From CAMEON01 sp045128275 (lineage in GTDB: Bacteria > Bacillota > Clostridia > Oscillospirales > CAG-272), in contig JBGVRH010000003.1 of NCBI GenBank assembly GCA_045128275.1, forward strand, positions 1 through 53,890: a DNA stretch of 53,890 bases, read 5' to 3'. The notes beneath the pieces are model-generated. The model had not been told where the DNA came from and did not search any database. It was given only the letters and a program-made list of their open reading frames with translations. Shown piece after piece: positions 38,983 through 47,845 of the stretch. Both the position numbers and the translations under genes were made by a program. Each line of letters opens with the position of its first letter. The first letter of the stretch is position 1.

Positions 38983-39579
38983 TGCGTTCGCGTCAAAATC
39001 GTAGTATTCCCCGTAGAATTCCTTTAAAAACGCTCCAAAATCCGAATCGGCAAGAGCGGCTTTCTCGGCGTGATCGTCTCCGCAAAAGATGCTGATAAAC
39101 ACCAGACGGTTCAAGGAATCGTTGTAGCCAAACATGGAGAAATAACGGGGGTAGTTCAAATCCTTGCCGTCCTCGGATTTAAGCTCTTGGGTCAATGCTT
39201 CATTCTCCGCAAAGATATACCCATGATACTCTTTCGTGTTGACGGCAGAAAGCTTCATATTGTCAAGACAATACTGCTTGGCCTCGGCATAGACCGTCTC
39301 CTCGTATTCCAGATAGACAAAGCCTGTCTCCAAGGCTTGCTCGTTCATGAAGCAGTTATCAAAATAGTGATAATCTCCGCTTCCATGCGCGTATTTTCCC
39401 ATAAAATCCTCCGCGGGAAGGAGACAGACGGTGATTCCCCGCTCAGACGCATCCACACTGAACGAATCCAAACCCGTATCGTGAATCTCGTTGGGGGAGA
39501 GGGATAAGCATGCCGTCATAGAGAGCAGGAGTATGACAGCCATGAGGCAAGCACCAAAACGTGTAAACATAGATTTCAT
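38980..39579 (-). CDS. lipoprotein of unknown function
   Basis: This is a 199-aa protein. Signal peptide with lipobox LLLSMTAC. The mature part has alternating strands and helices (FVYLEYEETVYAEAKQYCLDN, YPRYFSMFGYNDSLNRLVFISIFC) and is acidic; I do not recognise the family. AAGGAGG is 7 nt before the ATG and a consensus promoter lies at 39604-39632, so it is transcribed alone. Its stop codon lies inside a GATACAA-type repeat. Confidence 0.78.
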   Translation of the reverse strand: MKSMFTRFGACLMAVILLLSMTACLSLSPNEIHDTGLDSFSVDASERGITVCLLPAEDFMGKYAHGSGDYHYFDNCFMNEQALETGFVYLEYEETVYAEAKQYCLDNMKLSAVNTKEYHGYIFAENEALTQELKSEDGKDLNYPRYFSMFGYNDSLNRLVFISIFCGDDHAEKAALADSDFGAFLKEFYGEYYDFDANA

Positions 39580-39603
39580 ATTCGCACCTCCTTGGATACG
39601 TCC

Positions 39604-39632
39604 ATTATATCATAAATGTTTCCTGCTGTCAA
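39604..39632 (-). promoter_or_regulatory. promoter of the 199-aa lipoprotein gene
   Basis: TTGACA - 17 bp - TATAAT. Confidence 0.88.
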
Positions 39633-39647
39633 TACGGCAAAACAAAA

Positions 39648-39680
39648 ACTGCCACCGTGAAAGTGACAGCTTTTTGTTTG
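39648..39680 (-). terminator. terminator of the arginine operon
   Basis: GCTGTCAC / GTGGCAG stem followed by TTTTTG on the minus strand, directly after argD. Confidence 0.75.
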
Positions 39681-39686
39681 GATATT

Positions 39687-40868
39687 TTACGAATTCTCTA
39701 AAGCCCTCTCGGCCTCTTCCGCAATGATTTCCACCGCAACCTTGAGGTCATCCCACGGGATGTTCAGCGCGGGAAGCAGTCGGATCTTGGTCTTGGCCTT
39801 GATGGGAAGGATACCGCGATCCATGCAAGCCTTCAGGATGGCGGAGCTGTCTCCCTCAGTCTCGATGCCGATCATGAGTCCCAGACCGCTGACCGACTTG
39901 ATGCCCTTCTTGCCCGTGAGGGTGGTGAAGATGTACTCCGACTTGGCCTTGACCTCGTTCAGCAGAGCCTCGTCGATGCGGTCGAGGACGTGGCAGGCGG
40001 CGGCGCAGGAGATGGGGTTGGCACCGAAGGTGGAGCCGTGCTGACCGGCCTTCAGAGTGCCGTGGGACTTCTCAAAGAAGAGAGTCGCGCCGATGGGCAG
40101 GCCACCGCCCAGACCCTTGGCCGTGGTCATGACGTCGGGGATGACACCGTAGCTCTGGAAGGCGTAGAGGTGACCGCTACGGCCGTTGCCCGTCTGCACC
40201 TCGTCGAGGATGAGCAGGACGTTGTACTTGTCGCACAGGGCGCGGAGGGACTCCATAAACGCTTGGGTCAGAGGCATGACACCGCCCTCGCCCTGGACGG
40301 GCTCGGCCATGACGGCGGCGCACTTGTGGGACTTCAGCAGCTCCTCCACCGAATCGGCGTTGTTGGCCTCGGCGTAGAGGAAGCCCTCGGTGAGGGGGGT
40401 GAAGTCGGTGTGGAAGGTGTCCTGTCCCGTGGCGGCCAGGGTGGTGATGGTACGGCCGTGGAAGCTGTTCTTCAGGGTGATGATGTGGTAGTAGTCCGCG
40501 CCCTTGTTGGTGGCCGCCCAGAGGCGGGCGGTCTTGATGGCGCACTCGTTGGCCTCGGCTCCCGAGTTGGAGAAGAAGACCGACTTGGCCCCCGTGCGGG
40601 TGCAGAGCTTTTCGGCCAGGCGCGCGCCAGGCTCGTGGTAGTAGAGGTTGGAGGTGTGCTGGAGCTTACCCAGCTGGTCGGTGACGGCGGCCACCCAGCC
40701 CTCGTCGCTGTAGCCGAAGGTATTGACGGCGATGCCCGTGGCCAGGTCGATGTACTGCTTGCCGTCCTCGTCGTAGACGGTGGAGCCTTGACCGTGGGTC
40801 AGGACGAGATCGAAGCGGCCGTAGGTGTTGGCGACATATTGCTTATCTGTATTCTTGATATTGCTCAT
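39687..40868 (-). CDS. argD: acetylornithine aminotransferase
   Basis: This is a 393-aa PLP enzyme converting N-acetylglutamate semialdehyde and glutamate to N-acetylornithine and 2-oxoglutarate. The PLP lysine is Lys251 in TTAKGLGGGLP, the cofactor aspartate is Asp222 in LLILDEVQTG, and the substrate/phosphate blocks FFSNSGAEANECAIK and KNSFHGRT are intact. AAAGGA precedes the ATG. Last gene of the argC-argJ-argB-(GIY-YIG)-argD run, 80 bp after the GIY-YIG gene. Confidence 0.93.
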   Translation of the reverse strand: MSNIKNTDKQYVANTYGRFDLVLTHGQGSTVYDEDGKQYIDLATGIAVNTFGYSDEGWVAAVTDQLGKLQHTSNLYYHEPGARLAEKLCTRTGAKSVFFSNSGAEANECAIKTARLWAATNKGADYYHIITLKNSFHGRTITTLAATGQDTFHTDFTPLTEGFLYAEANNADSVEELLKSHKCAAVMAEPVQGEGGVMPLTQAFMESLRALCDKYNVLLILDEVQTGNGRSGHLYAFQSYGVIPDVMTTAKGLGGGLPIGATLFFEKSHGTLKAGQHGSTFGANPISCAAACHVLDRIDEALLNEVKAKSEYIFTTLTGKKGIKSVSGLGLMIGIETEGDSSAILKACMDRGILPIKAKTKIRLLPALNIPWDDLKVAVEIIAEEAERALENS

Positions 40869-40948
40869 AAAATATTCCTTTCAATACGCGAACAAAAAAC
40901 TAATTGTACTTCATGATACTTGAAAGATACCATATCATGCTCGCATTT

Positions 40949-41497
40949 CTATCGTTTGGCACTTCCTCCACATGTTTTATTATATGATTTTGTTGCATTA
41001 AAGGCACGAATCAGTCTTTTTTCCACATCGTTCATTTCTGACTCTTGACACATCACAAAATGGACATACACATATTTTCCATATTTTATATCTGCATAAA
41101 CATCTCCATTGCCCTTGCCATTAAAATGATTGTGCACACGTTGACATACATTGACAGATTGGCCAATATAAATATCTTCATAGTTATTCCAATTATCATC
41201 TGTAACTGGATGACTATATACAGTTATTACATAACACCCCGGTCCATCCTGATATTTGAAACCATTGCTTGTTCCATATTTTCCTCTACCACTTGATATT
41301 ATCCATCGACTTTCAAAATCTTCATAATAAATAAAAGTCTTATTGTCATTTAAAGAAGGGTCTCTTGTAAATGACGAGGAGCCATATAGATCGCGACGGA
41401 TTTGTTCTCTTTCTTGCGCATCAAATTCGATTGCACTTTTTAAGATAAAAACAATGACAATAATGAAAATTATGAAAAATACAAGAAAAAATCCCAT
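40949..41497 (-). CDS. membrane-anchored GIY-YIG domain protein inside the arginine operon
   Basis: This is a 182-aa protein. Residues 2-20 are one membrane helix (FFLVFFIIFIIVIVFILK). The C-terminal about 100 residues show GIY-YIG nuclease features: GCYVITVY and EDIYIGQS (the two tripeptide positions), then VNVCQRVHNHFNGKG with the Arg, and DVEKRLIRAF with the catalytic-type Glu. It is markedly A+T-rich compared with argB and argD, suggesting acquisition. GGTGAG precedes the ATG. It lies 38 bp after argB and 80 bp before argD. A nuclease with a membrane anchor could act on incoming DNA; this is speculation. Confidence 0.75.
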   Translation of the reverse strand: MGFFLVFFIIFIIVIVFILKSAIEFDAQEREQIRRDLYGSSSFTRDPSLNDNKTFIYYEDFESRWIISSGRGKYGTSNGFKYQDGPGCYVITVYSHPVTDDNWNNYEDIYIGQSVNVCQRVHNHFNGKGNGDVYADIKYGKYVYVHFVMCQESEMNDVEKRLIRAFNATKSYNKTCGGSAKR

Positions 41498-41535
41498 GTT
41501 ATTCTCACCTAAATTTGTCGAAAATCCATAGCAAA

Positions 41536-42402
41536 TTATTCTCCCATCACCATGGTGCCCGCGCCCTCGTCGGTGAGCAGCTCCATGAGGATGGCGTGGG
41601 GCACGCGGCCGTCCATGATGGTCACGTCCTTAACGCCCTTGGAGATGGCCTCGATGCAGCAGTCCACCTTGGGGATCATGCCGCCCGAGATCACGCCCTC
41701 GGCATAGAGAGCCTTGGCCTCGGAGACGGTAACGTGGGGGATGAGGGTGGAGGGATCGTCCTTGTCGCGCAAGATCCCCGCCACGTCGGTCATCATGATG
41801 AGACGCTCGGCGTTCAGAGCCCCTGCGATGTAGGCGGCGGCGGTGTCGCCGTTGATGTTGTAGACGTTGCCCTCGTGGTCGCTGGCCACGGTGGAGACAA
41901 CGGGGATGTAGTTCTTCTCCAGGAGGTCATTGATGGGCTTGGCGCGCACCTTGGTGATCTCACCCACGTATCCCAGCCGCTCGTCCTTGATCCTGGCCTC
42001 GATGATGCCGCCGTCCATACCCGAAAGGCCTACGGCGTGGCCGCCCTTCATCTGGAGGAGGGTGACGAGGGTCTTGTTGACCTTACCCGCCAGCACCATC
42101 TGCACGATATCCACGGTCTCCTTGTCGGTGACGCGGAGGCCGTTGACGAACTCGGGCTGCTTGCCCAGCTTCTTCATCATGTCGTTGATCTCGGGGCCGC
42201 CGCCATGCACCAGCACCACCTTGACGCCGATGAGCCAGAGCAGGGCGATGTCCTCCATGACCTGCTGCTTGAGGTTCTCGTCGATCATGGCGTTGCCGCC
42301 GTACTTGACCACAACGGTCTTACCCACGTACTGCTTGATATAAGGAAGCGCCTGAGTCAGCACCTCGGCGCGCTGGAAGTTGGTGAATTGAAGGTTGTCC
42401 AT
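41536..42402 (-). CDS. argB: acetylglutamate kinase
   Basis: This is a 288-aa amino-acid kinase phosphorylating N-acetylglutamate with ATP. The conserved blocks are VVKYGGNAM, VVLVHGGGPEI, LSGMDGG, NINGDTAAAYIAGAL, LIMMTDVAGI and GVISGGMIPKVDCC. ATG 42402 follows AAAGGAG; the longer frame reads into the GATACAA repeat. It lies behind argJ with a 118-bp gap filled by that repeat. Arginine feedback inhibition is usual where argJ recycles acetyl groups; not testable here. Confidence 0.95.
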   Translation of the reverse strand: MDNLQFTNFQRAEVLTQALPYIKQYVGKTVVVKYGGNAMIDENLKQQVMEDIALLWLIGVKVVLVHGGGPEINDMMKKLGKQPEFVNGLRVTDKETVDIVQMVLAGKVNKTLVTLLQMKGGHAVGLSGMDGGIIEARIKDERLGYVGEITKVRAKPINDLLEKNYIPVVSTVASDHEGNVYNINGDTAAAYIAGALNAERLIMMTDVAGILRDKDDPSTLIPHVTVSEAKALYAEGVISGGMIPKVDCCIEAISKGVKDVTIMDGRVPHAILMELLTDEGAGTMVMGE

Positions 42403-42423
42403 GATGTTCTCCTTTGTTTTTGG

Positions 42424-42508
42424 AGATACAAGATACAAGTTACAAGATACAAGATATTACCCGTCAGGCACATCGTATCTTGTATCTTGTATCTCGTATC
42501 TTGTATCT
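42424..42508. repeat. GATACAA-heptamer inverted-repeat element between argJ and argB
   Basis: Left: about five GATACAA-type heptamers (AGATACAAGATACAAG...). Right: the inverted array (GTATCTTGTATCTTGT...). About 20 bp of loop between. It would form a long hairpin in the argJ-argB mRNA. Confidence 0.9.
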
Positions 42509-42520
42509 TTCTCGTACAAA

Positions 42521-43744
42521 TTAAGTGCGATAGTCTCCGTTGATCTTCACATACTCATAGGTCAGATCGCATCCCCAAGCCGTAGCCTCGGCCTCGCCGT
42601 CGGAGAGAGTGACCTTGACGGTGATCTCGTCCTCGAGAAGGATCTCCTTGGCGATCTCCTCGGAGAAGTCCACGCCTGCGCCGTCCTTGCAGACCAGGAT
42701 CTCACCCTTGCGGGAGGAGAAGACCACGTCGATGCCGTTTACGTCGGTCTCCACACCGCTGTAGCCGATGGCGCAGAGCACGCGGCCCCAGTTGGCATCG
42801 GCGCCGAAGATGGCGGCCTTCATGAGGGAGGAGCAGATGACCGACTTGGCGATACGGCGGGCAGATTCCAGATCCTTACCGCCCTTGACCTCGCACTCAA
42901 AGAGGCGGGTCGCGCCCTCGCCGTCAGCGGCGATGCAGCGGCAGAGGTAGACGGTGAGGGTGTTCAGCGCCTTCATGAATGCATCGAAGTCCTCGCCCTC
43001 GGTTGTGATGAGGTCATTCCCTGCCTGACCGTTGGCCATGAGGGTGACCATATCGTTGGTGGAGGTGTCGCCATCCACGCTGACCATGTTGAAGGTGGCC
43101 TGCACGTCGGTGGACAGGGCCTTCTGGAGCATCTCGGGGGCAACGGCGCAGTCGGTGGTGATGAACACCAACATGGTGGCCATATTGGGATGGATCATGC
43201 CCGAGCCCTTGGCGATACCGCCCATGCGGCAGGTCTTACCGCCTACGGTGAATTCCAGGGCGATCTCCTTGACCTTGGTGTCGGTGGTCATGATGCCGTG
43301 GGCGGCGTTCAGAGAGCCGTCCTTGGACAACCCTGCCACCAGCGCGGGAATCCCGTTGGCAATGGGGGTGATATCCAGAGTCTGACCGATGACACCGGTG
43401 GAGGCCACCACCACGTCGGCGGGGGAGATATGCAGAGCCTCGCCCAGCAGGTCGGACATCTGCTCGGCGATCTCGATGCCGTTTGCGTTGCAGGTGTTGG
43501 CGTTGCCGCTGTTGCAGATGACGGCCTGGGCGTAGCCGTCGGCGATGTGGTTCTTGGTGACGGTCAGGGGCGCTCCCTTGACGCGGTTGGTGGTGTAGAC
43601 GCAGGCAGTGGCGGCCTTCACGTCGGAGTAGATGACCGACAGGTCATGCTTGGTCTTGTTCTTGCGGATGCCGCAATGGATGCCGTTGGCGGTAAAGCCC
43701 TGAGCGGCACAGACACCGCCGGGAATACGGGTGATGGTAGACAT
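42521..43744 (-). CDS. argJ: bifunctional glutamate N-acetyltransferase/ornithine acetyltransferase
   Basis: This is a 407-aa enzyme that transfers acetyl from acetylornithine to glutamate (and may use acetyl-CoA). It matures by self-cleavage before the threonine in KGSGMIHPNMATMLVF (Thr190), which becomes the catalytic N-terminus of the beta chain. Other blocks are VICNSGNANTCN, STGVIGQ and VDGDTSTNDMV. A GGAGAAA site lies before the ATG. It is 28 bp after argC. Whether it is mono- or bifunctional cannot be told. Confidence 0.95.
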   Translation of the reverse strand: MSTITRIPGGVCAAQGFTANGIHCGIRKNKTKHDLSVIYSDVKAATACVYTTNRVKGAPLTVTKNHIADGYAQAVICNSGNANTCNANGIEIAEQMSDLLGEALHISPADVVVASTGVIGQTLDITPIANGIPALVAGLSKDGSLNAAHGIMTTDTKVKEIALEFTVGGKTCRMGGIAKGSGMIHPNMATMLVFITTDCAVAPEMLQKALSTDVQATFNMVSVDGDTSTNDMVTLMANGQAGNDLITTEGEDFDAFMKALNTLTVYLCRCIAADGEGATRLFECEVKGGKDLESARRIAKSVICSSLMKAAIFGADANWGRVLCAIGYSGVETDVNGIDVVFSSRKGEILVCKDGAGVDFSEEIAKEILLEDEITVKVTLSDGEAEATAWGCDLTYEYVKINGDYRT

Positions 43745-43772
43745 GATTTTCTCCTATATTTAAAACGAATAA

Positions 43773-44702
43773 TTATACAACGAGGTTGGCGGTGGGCTCG
43801 GCACCCAGCAGGATGTTGAGGCACTCCACGGCGGCACCGCTGGCACCCTTGCCCAGGTTATCGTAGCGGGCAACGAGGATCATGCGGTCGGGGTTGCCGA
43901 AGACCGAGATCTCCATGCTGTCCTTCCCCGTCATGGAGCCGGCGGAGAGGAATCCGTTTTCGTCTGCGTTGGCCACGCGGACGAGAGGGGAGCCGTCGTA
44001 GGTCTTGTGGTAGATCTCCAGGATCTCCTCGGGGGTTGCGCCATTCACGTCACTGCCGAAGAGGGGGACGGTGACCTCCATGCCCGAGTAGAAGTCTCCC
44101 ACGATGGGAAGGAACACGGGGGCGTTTGTAAGACCCGTGAAGGCCTGCATCTCGGGGAGGTGCTTGTGGGCCTGTCCCAGGGCGTACTGGCGGGGGGCGT
44201 CCAGCAAAGCGTCGCGGTCGGGATTCTCATAGTCGGCAATCATATTTTTGCCGCCGCCGCTGTAGCCCGTGAGGGAGGTGGCGGTCAGCTTGGCCTCGGG
44301 GGACAGGAGTCCTGCCTGCACCAGGGGGCGCACCAGGGCGATGAAGCCGCTGGCGTGACAGCCGGGGACGGCGATGCGGTTGGAGGTCTTCACCTTCTCG
44401 TAAAAGTCCTCATCCAGCTCGGGGAAGCCGTAGGCCCAGGCGGGGTTGGTTCTATGAGCGGTGGAGGTATCCAGCACGCGGACGGCGGGGTTTTCGATGA
44501 GGGTGACGGCCTCTCTTGCGGCGGCGTCGGGGAGGCAGAGGAATACGAAATCCACGCTGTTCATGATCTCGCGGCGGGCCTCAGTGTCCTTGCGCTTGTC
44601 CTCGGGGAGGGTCAGGACGGTGACGTCATCTCTTTCGGCCAGACGCTCGCGGATGCGCAGTCCCGTGGTGCCGGCTTGTCCGTCAATGTATATGTTTTTC
44701 AT
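43773..44702 (-). CDS. argC: N-acetyl-gamma-glutamyl-phosphate reductase, type 2
   Basis: This is a 309-aa NADPH enzyme reducing N-acetylglutamyl phosphate to the semialdehyde. The length and the motifs YIDGQAGTTGLRIRERL at the N-terminus and VPGCHASGF with catalytic Cys115 place it in the shorter type 2 group rather than the about 345-aa type 1. The histidine in QAHKHLPEMQ and YSGGGKNMI are also typical. First gene of the arginine operon with a consensus promoter at 44754-44782; no clear ArgR box could be assigned. Confidence 0.93.
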   Translation of the reverse strand: MKNIYIDGQAGTTGLRIRERLAERDDVTVLTLPEDKRKDTEARREIMNSVDFVFLCLPDAAAREAVTLIENPAVRVLDTSTAHRTNPAWAYGFPELDEDFYEKVKTSNRIAVPGCHASGFIALVRPLVQAGLLSPEAKLTATSLTGYSGGGKNMIADYENPDRDALLDAPRQYALGQAHKHLPEMQAFTGLTNAPVFLPIVGDFYSGMEVTVPLFGSDVNGATPEEILEIYHKTYDGSPLVRVANADENGFLSAGSMTGKDSMEISVFGNPDRMILVARYDNLGKGASGAAVECLNILLGAEPTANLVV

Positions 44703-44753
44703 ATATTCACTCTTTCTGCATATTTATGTAATGAAATGCAACAGATATTTAAT

Positions 44754-44782
44754 ATTATACTAACAACGGGGGATTTTGTCAA
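44754..44782 (-). promoter_or_regulatory. promoter of the arginine operon
   Basis: TTGACA - 17 bp - TATAAT, with a 50-nt A+T-rich leader before argC. Confidence 0.87.
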
Positions 44783-44936
44783 GGCATTTTTGCATATTTT
44801 TTCATTGGTTTTTTCTCGCTCCGTGATTTTCTGCGTTTCGGTCAATTACTCTGAATCCCAAACGAGAATTTTGTTGATTTTGCCATGTTTTTGCAGAGAA
44901 TACCCCCGATTGGTGCAGAAACTTCCCGGGAAAGTA

Positions 44937-44965
44937 TTGCTTTTTCCAGCAAAATATGGTATACT
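44937..44965 (+). promoter_or_regulatory. promoter of the AraC-type regulator
   Basis: TTGCTT - 17 bp - TATACT, with TGG before the -10, about 40 bp upstream of the ATG. Confidence 0.75.
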
Positions 44966-45004
44966 GGTTGTAGACATGCACAACACCCCTCAAGGAGGCA
45001 GTTT

Positions 45005-45826
45005 ATGGAATACAGGGATGCCGACCTTTACCTGCATCACACTTTGACTGAATCCCCTTCCGAAGCCTTTTTTCCTCTTCACGCCCACAGCCTCTACGAG
45101 ATCTACTGCTTTTTGGACGGTCAGGGCTACTACACCGTGGAGGGTCACGATTATCCCTTGACCCCCGGCTGTATTCTGATCATGCGGGACGGGGAAACCC
45201 ATAAGCTCCACATCAGCCCCGATAAGCCCTATGAGCGCATTTCTCTCCATTTTCTCCCCTCGGTCATTGATGAGGGTCTGCGGGATGAGCTGCTCTTGCC
45301 CTTCCGCGCCAGGGGACTTGGGCAAAAAAATATGCTTCCCTCCTCGGACGCGCTGGAGCGGGCGCGTCAGATGCTGATCCGCACCTCTGACGATACGGTC
45401 ACAGTCGAGGAATGCCGCGGACGCATCCTGGCTTACCTCCCCGCCATCCTCCACGAGCTGTCCCGCGCCGCGCGGGAATGGGACGGTGGCGAAGGGCTAT
45501 CGGCGGACAAGCCTCTCGTGGGGCAGATCATCGACTGCATCAACGAGGATCCCGCCGCCGTGGAGGGCATGGAGGCTCTGGAGGAGCGTTTCGGCTTCTC
45601 CCGCTCCTACCTCAACCGCACCTTCCGCCAGTCCACGGGGGTATCCATCTGGGACTACGTCATCTTAAAGCGCCTGACCGCCGCCCGCAAGGCCATACGG
45701 AAGGGCATCCCCGCCGCCGTGGCCGCCAAGGAGGCGGGCTACACCGACTATTCCTCCTTCTACCGCCAGTACAAGAAGCGGTTCGGGATCACCCCCGAGG
45801 AGGAGAAGAGGCAGACGAAAAAATGA
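45005..45826 (+). CDS. AraC-family transcriptional regulator with cupin sensor
   Basis: This is a 273-aa protein. The N-terminal about 100 residues are an AraC_binding cupin (FPLHAHSLYEIYCFLDGQGYYTVEG, LTPGCILIMRDGETHKL). The C-terminal about 90 form two helix-turn-helix units (MEALEERFGFSRSYLNRTFRQSTG and IPAAVAAKEAGYTDYSSFYRQYKKRFG). Such regulators usually sense a sugar. ATG 45005 follows AAGGAGG; 40 upstream in-frame codons lie in the promoter. Divergent from argC and followed by a secreted GHL10-type gene, a plausible target. Confidence 0.9.
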   Translation: MEYRDADLYLHHTLTESPSEAFFPLHAHSLYEIYCFLDGQGYYTVEGHDYPLTPGCILIMRDGETHKLHISPDKPYERISLHFLPSVIDEGLRDELLLPFRARGLGQKNMLPSSDALERARQMLIRTSDDTVTVEECRGRILAYLPAILHELSRAAREWDGGEGLSADKPLVGQIIDCINEDPAAVEGMEALEERFGFSRSYLNRTFRQSTGVSIWDYVILKRLTAARKAIRKGIPAAVAAKEAGYTDYSSFYRQYKKRFGITPEEEKRQTKK

Positions 45827-45845
45827 GACGAGCAAGCCATCGGGT

Positions 45846-45996
45846 CAATTCGTAATTCGTAATTCGCAATTCGTAATTACGGACTCCCTTTGCCCCAACG
45901 AAGCTACTTCGGCCGAAAATCTTGCCTCTCCGCAGGGTAAAGAAACACCTTCATACCGCCGGTAATCCGTTCCCCCAATTATGACGAATTAATATC
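45846..45996. repeat. AATTCGT-heptamer-bounded element
   Basis: About four to five AATTCGT heptamers (45847-45880) on the left. On the right the inverse TTATGACGAATTAAT (about 45979-45993). Inner ends GTAATTACGGACTCCC and GGTAATCCGTTCCCCC are also related. No gene between. Confidence 0.78.
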
Positions 45997-46041
45997 CTTT
46001 CCCCTCACATAGAAAATAATTTTTTACATAAGGAGATCACC

Positions 46042-47505
46042 ATGAAGCGCACCCTGAAGCTCGCGGGTCTGATTGCCCTGCTCTGTTTGTTCCTGACGGT
46101 CACTCTGGTCGCCTGCGATACCGCAGGAGGCGAGGAGACCACGCCCGAAGCAACGGTTGACGAGGTCACCCCCGCCCCCACCGAAGCCCCCACTGAGCCC
46201 CCCACAGAAAAGGAGACCGAGCCCATGACCGAGCCTGTGACCACCGAAGCCCCCACCGAGGCCCCCACCGAGCCTGAGACCGAGAAGGTCCCCGACGGCA
46301 CCATCCCCTTCGTTCCCTCCAATCCCGAGACCATCGGTGACTGGAAGGGCCTGTGGCTCTCCCAGTTCGATCTCCAGTCCATCTATGCCGCCGGCTCCTC
46401 CCAGCGTGGCGAGGCGGACTTCCGCAAGCGCATGGAGATGGTACTGGACAACACCGTGAAGGACGGCTTCAACACCGTGGTGCTCCAGCTCCGTCCCAAT
46501 GCCGACAGCATCTACCCCTCCGACGTGTATCCTCCCAGCAAGTACGCCGTTGGCTCCTACGCGGGTGACTTCCAGTACGATCCCGTAGCCATCGTGGTGG
46601 AGCTGTGCAAGGAGAGAGGCCTGTCTGTCCACGGTTGGATCAATCCCATGCGCGGTATGACCGATGACGAGATCAAGCAGGTGGATGACAAGTACCTCAT
46701 CAAGCAGTGGTACAACGACACGGCCAAGAAGGGCGATTACATCGTCCTCGTCAACAAGAACTGGTACCTCAACATCGCCCATCCCGAGGTGAGAAAGCTC
46801 ATCTGCGACGGTGCCGCCGAGATTCTCGCAAAGTACGAGATGGACGGCGTCCACATGGACGATTACTTCTACCCCACCACCGATGCCTCCTTTGACGGAA
46901 AGGCCTATAACGCCTACAAGAAGGAGGGCGGCAAGCTGGATCTGGCCAGCTGGCGCAAGGATTGTCTGAACCAGCTGGTGGCCGAGCTGTACGCCACGGT
47001 CAAGACCCACGATCTCCGCGCCCTCTTCGGCATCTCCCCCGCGGGCAACATCAACACCGTGCGGGACAGCCACTACGCCGACGTGGATACCTGGTGCGGT
47101 ACCCCCGGCTACATCGACTACATCATGCCCCAGGTCTACTTCGGCTTTGAGCATGCCTCCTGGGCCTTTGACAAGACCTGTAAGATCTGGCAGGATATCA
47201 TCAAGACCGACTACGTCACCCTCATCGTGGGTATGTCCTTCGGTAAGGCGCAGTCGGGCGTGGATAACTACGCGGGTGCCGCTGGCAAGGACGAGTGGAC
47301 CCGCCACAAGGATATCATGGTTCGTTCCCTGAAGCACACCGAGACCCTGGAGCTTTGCAAGGGCGTTACCGTCTTCTGCTACCAGTACCTCTGGGATCGC
47401 GGGAACGGCTCCATCGTCGCCGCCACCAAGCAGGAGCATGAGGCCTTCGCCGCCTACCTCAAGGAGGTCACCTGGCAGAAGGAGACCGACGAGGCTACCG
47501 AATAA
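46042..47505 (+). CDS. GHL10 (DUF187/YngK-like) glycosyl hydrolase-like lipoprotein
   Basis: This is a 487-aa protein. Signal peptide with lipobox LTVTLVAC, then a repetitive Thr/Glu/Pro linker (TEAPTEPPTEKETEP...) to about residue 95. The barrel follows: KGLWLSQFDLQSIY, DGFNTVVLQLRPNADSIYPS, LSVHGWINPMRG, MDGVHMDDYFYP with paired acidic residues, and YIDYIMPQVYFGFEH, the pattern of DUF187/GHL10 proteins thought to act on peptidoglycan or glycans. AAGGAG precedes the ATG. It stands alone with a terminator at 47522-47558. Confidence 0.88.
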   Translation: MKRTLKLAGLIALLCLFLTVTLVACDTAGGEETTPEATVDEVTPAPTEAPTEPPTEKETEPMTEPVTTEAPTEAPTEPETEKVPDGTIPFVPSNPETIGDWKGLWLSQFDLQSIYAAGSSQRGEADFRKRMEMVLDNTVKDGFNTVVLQLRPNADSIYPSDVYPPSKYAVGSYAGDFQYDPVAIVVELCKERGLSVHGWINPMRGMTDDEIKQVDDKYLIKQWYNDTAKKGDYIVLVNKNWYLNIAHPEVRKLICDGAAEILAKYEMDGVHMDDYFYPTTDASFDGKAYNAYKKEGGKLDLASWRKDCLNQLVAELYATVKTHDLRALFGISPAGNINTVRDSHYADVDTWCGTPGYIDYIMPQVYFGFEHASWAFDKTCKIWQDIIKTDYVTLIVGMSFGKAQSGVDNYAGAAGKDEWTRHKDIMVRSLKHTETLELCKGVTVFCYQYLWDRGNGSIVAATKQEHEAFAAYLKEVTWQKETDEATE

Positions 47506-47521
47506 TCAAGTGATACATACC

Positions 47522-47558
47522 GAAAACGGAGATTCCCTTCGGGGAGTCTCCGTTTTGT
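47522..47558 (+). terminator. terminator of the GHL10 gene
   Basis: AAAACGGAGATTCCC / GGGAGTCTCCGTTTT stem with TTCGG loop, then TGTGTTTG. Confidence 0.9.
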
Positions 47559-47682
47559 GTTTGGAATTTTCAAATTTGGGGTTGGCGGTCTGCTGTCTGA
47601 CGGAAGCGGCGGTGACCACCCTGGCCGAGGAGGCCGAGACCCTTCGTGGAATCAGGGTACAAAAGGGGGCAAATTCTTGATA

Positions 47683-47810
47683 GGTGTAAATTTTGACCCT
47701 TTTGACCCCTTACGAGCATAAATATGAACAAATATATTATATTTATTTACTAAATCGTGTACAACAGTGGCAGAGGGGTCAAAAGGGGCAAAAGGGGCAA
47801 TTTATACACC
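47683..47810. repeat. GGTGTA...CCCTTTTGA inverted-repeat element
   Basis: GGTGTAAATTTTGACCCTTT and its inverse (GGGGCAATTTATACACC) bound the element. Each arm contains tandem units of CCCCTTTTG type, two on the left and three on the right. About 60 bp of A+T-rich sequence lies between. 47559-47682 holds no recognisable gene. Confidence 0.8.
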
Positions 47811-47845
47811 ATATACCCCTTCGTCACGTTTTGTACACCGCGATT

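Noticed and set aside
44703..44753. ArgR operator in the argC leader
   Set aside because: The leader is A+T-rich with TGCAT/ATGCA fragments, but no convincing TGAATNNNNATTCA-like box could be placed.
47559..47682. Possible gene remnant (CTGACGGAAGCGGCGGTGAC region)
   Set aside because: A short open frame exists but has no ribosome site or recognisable protein.
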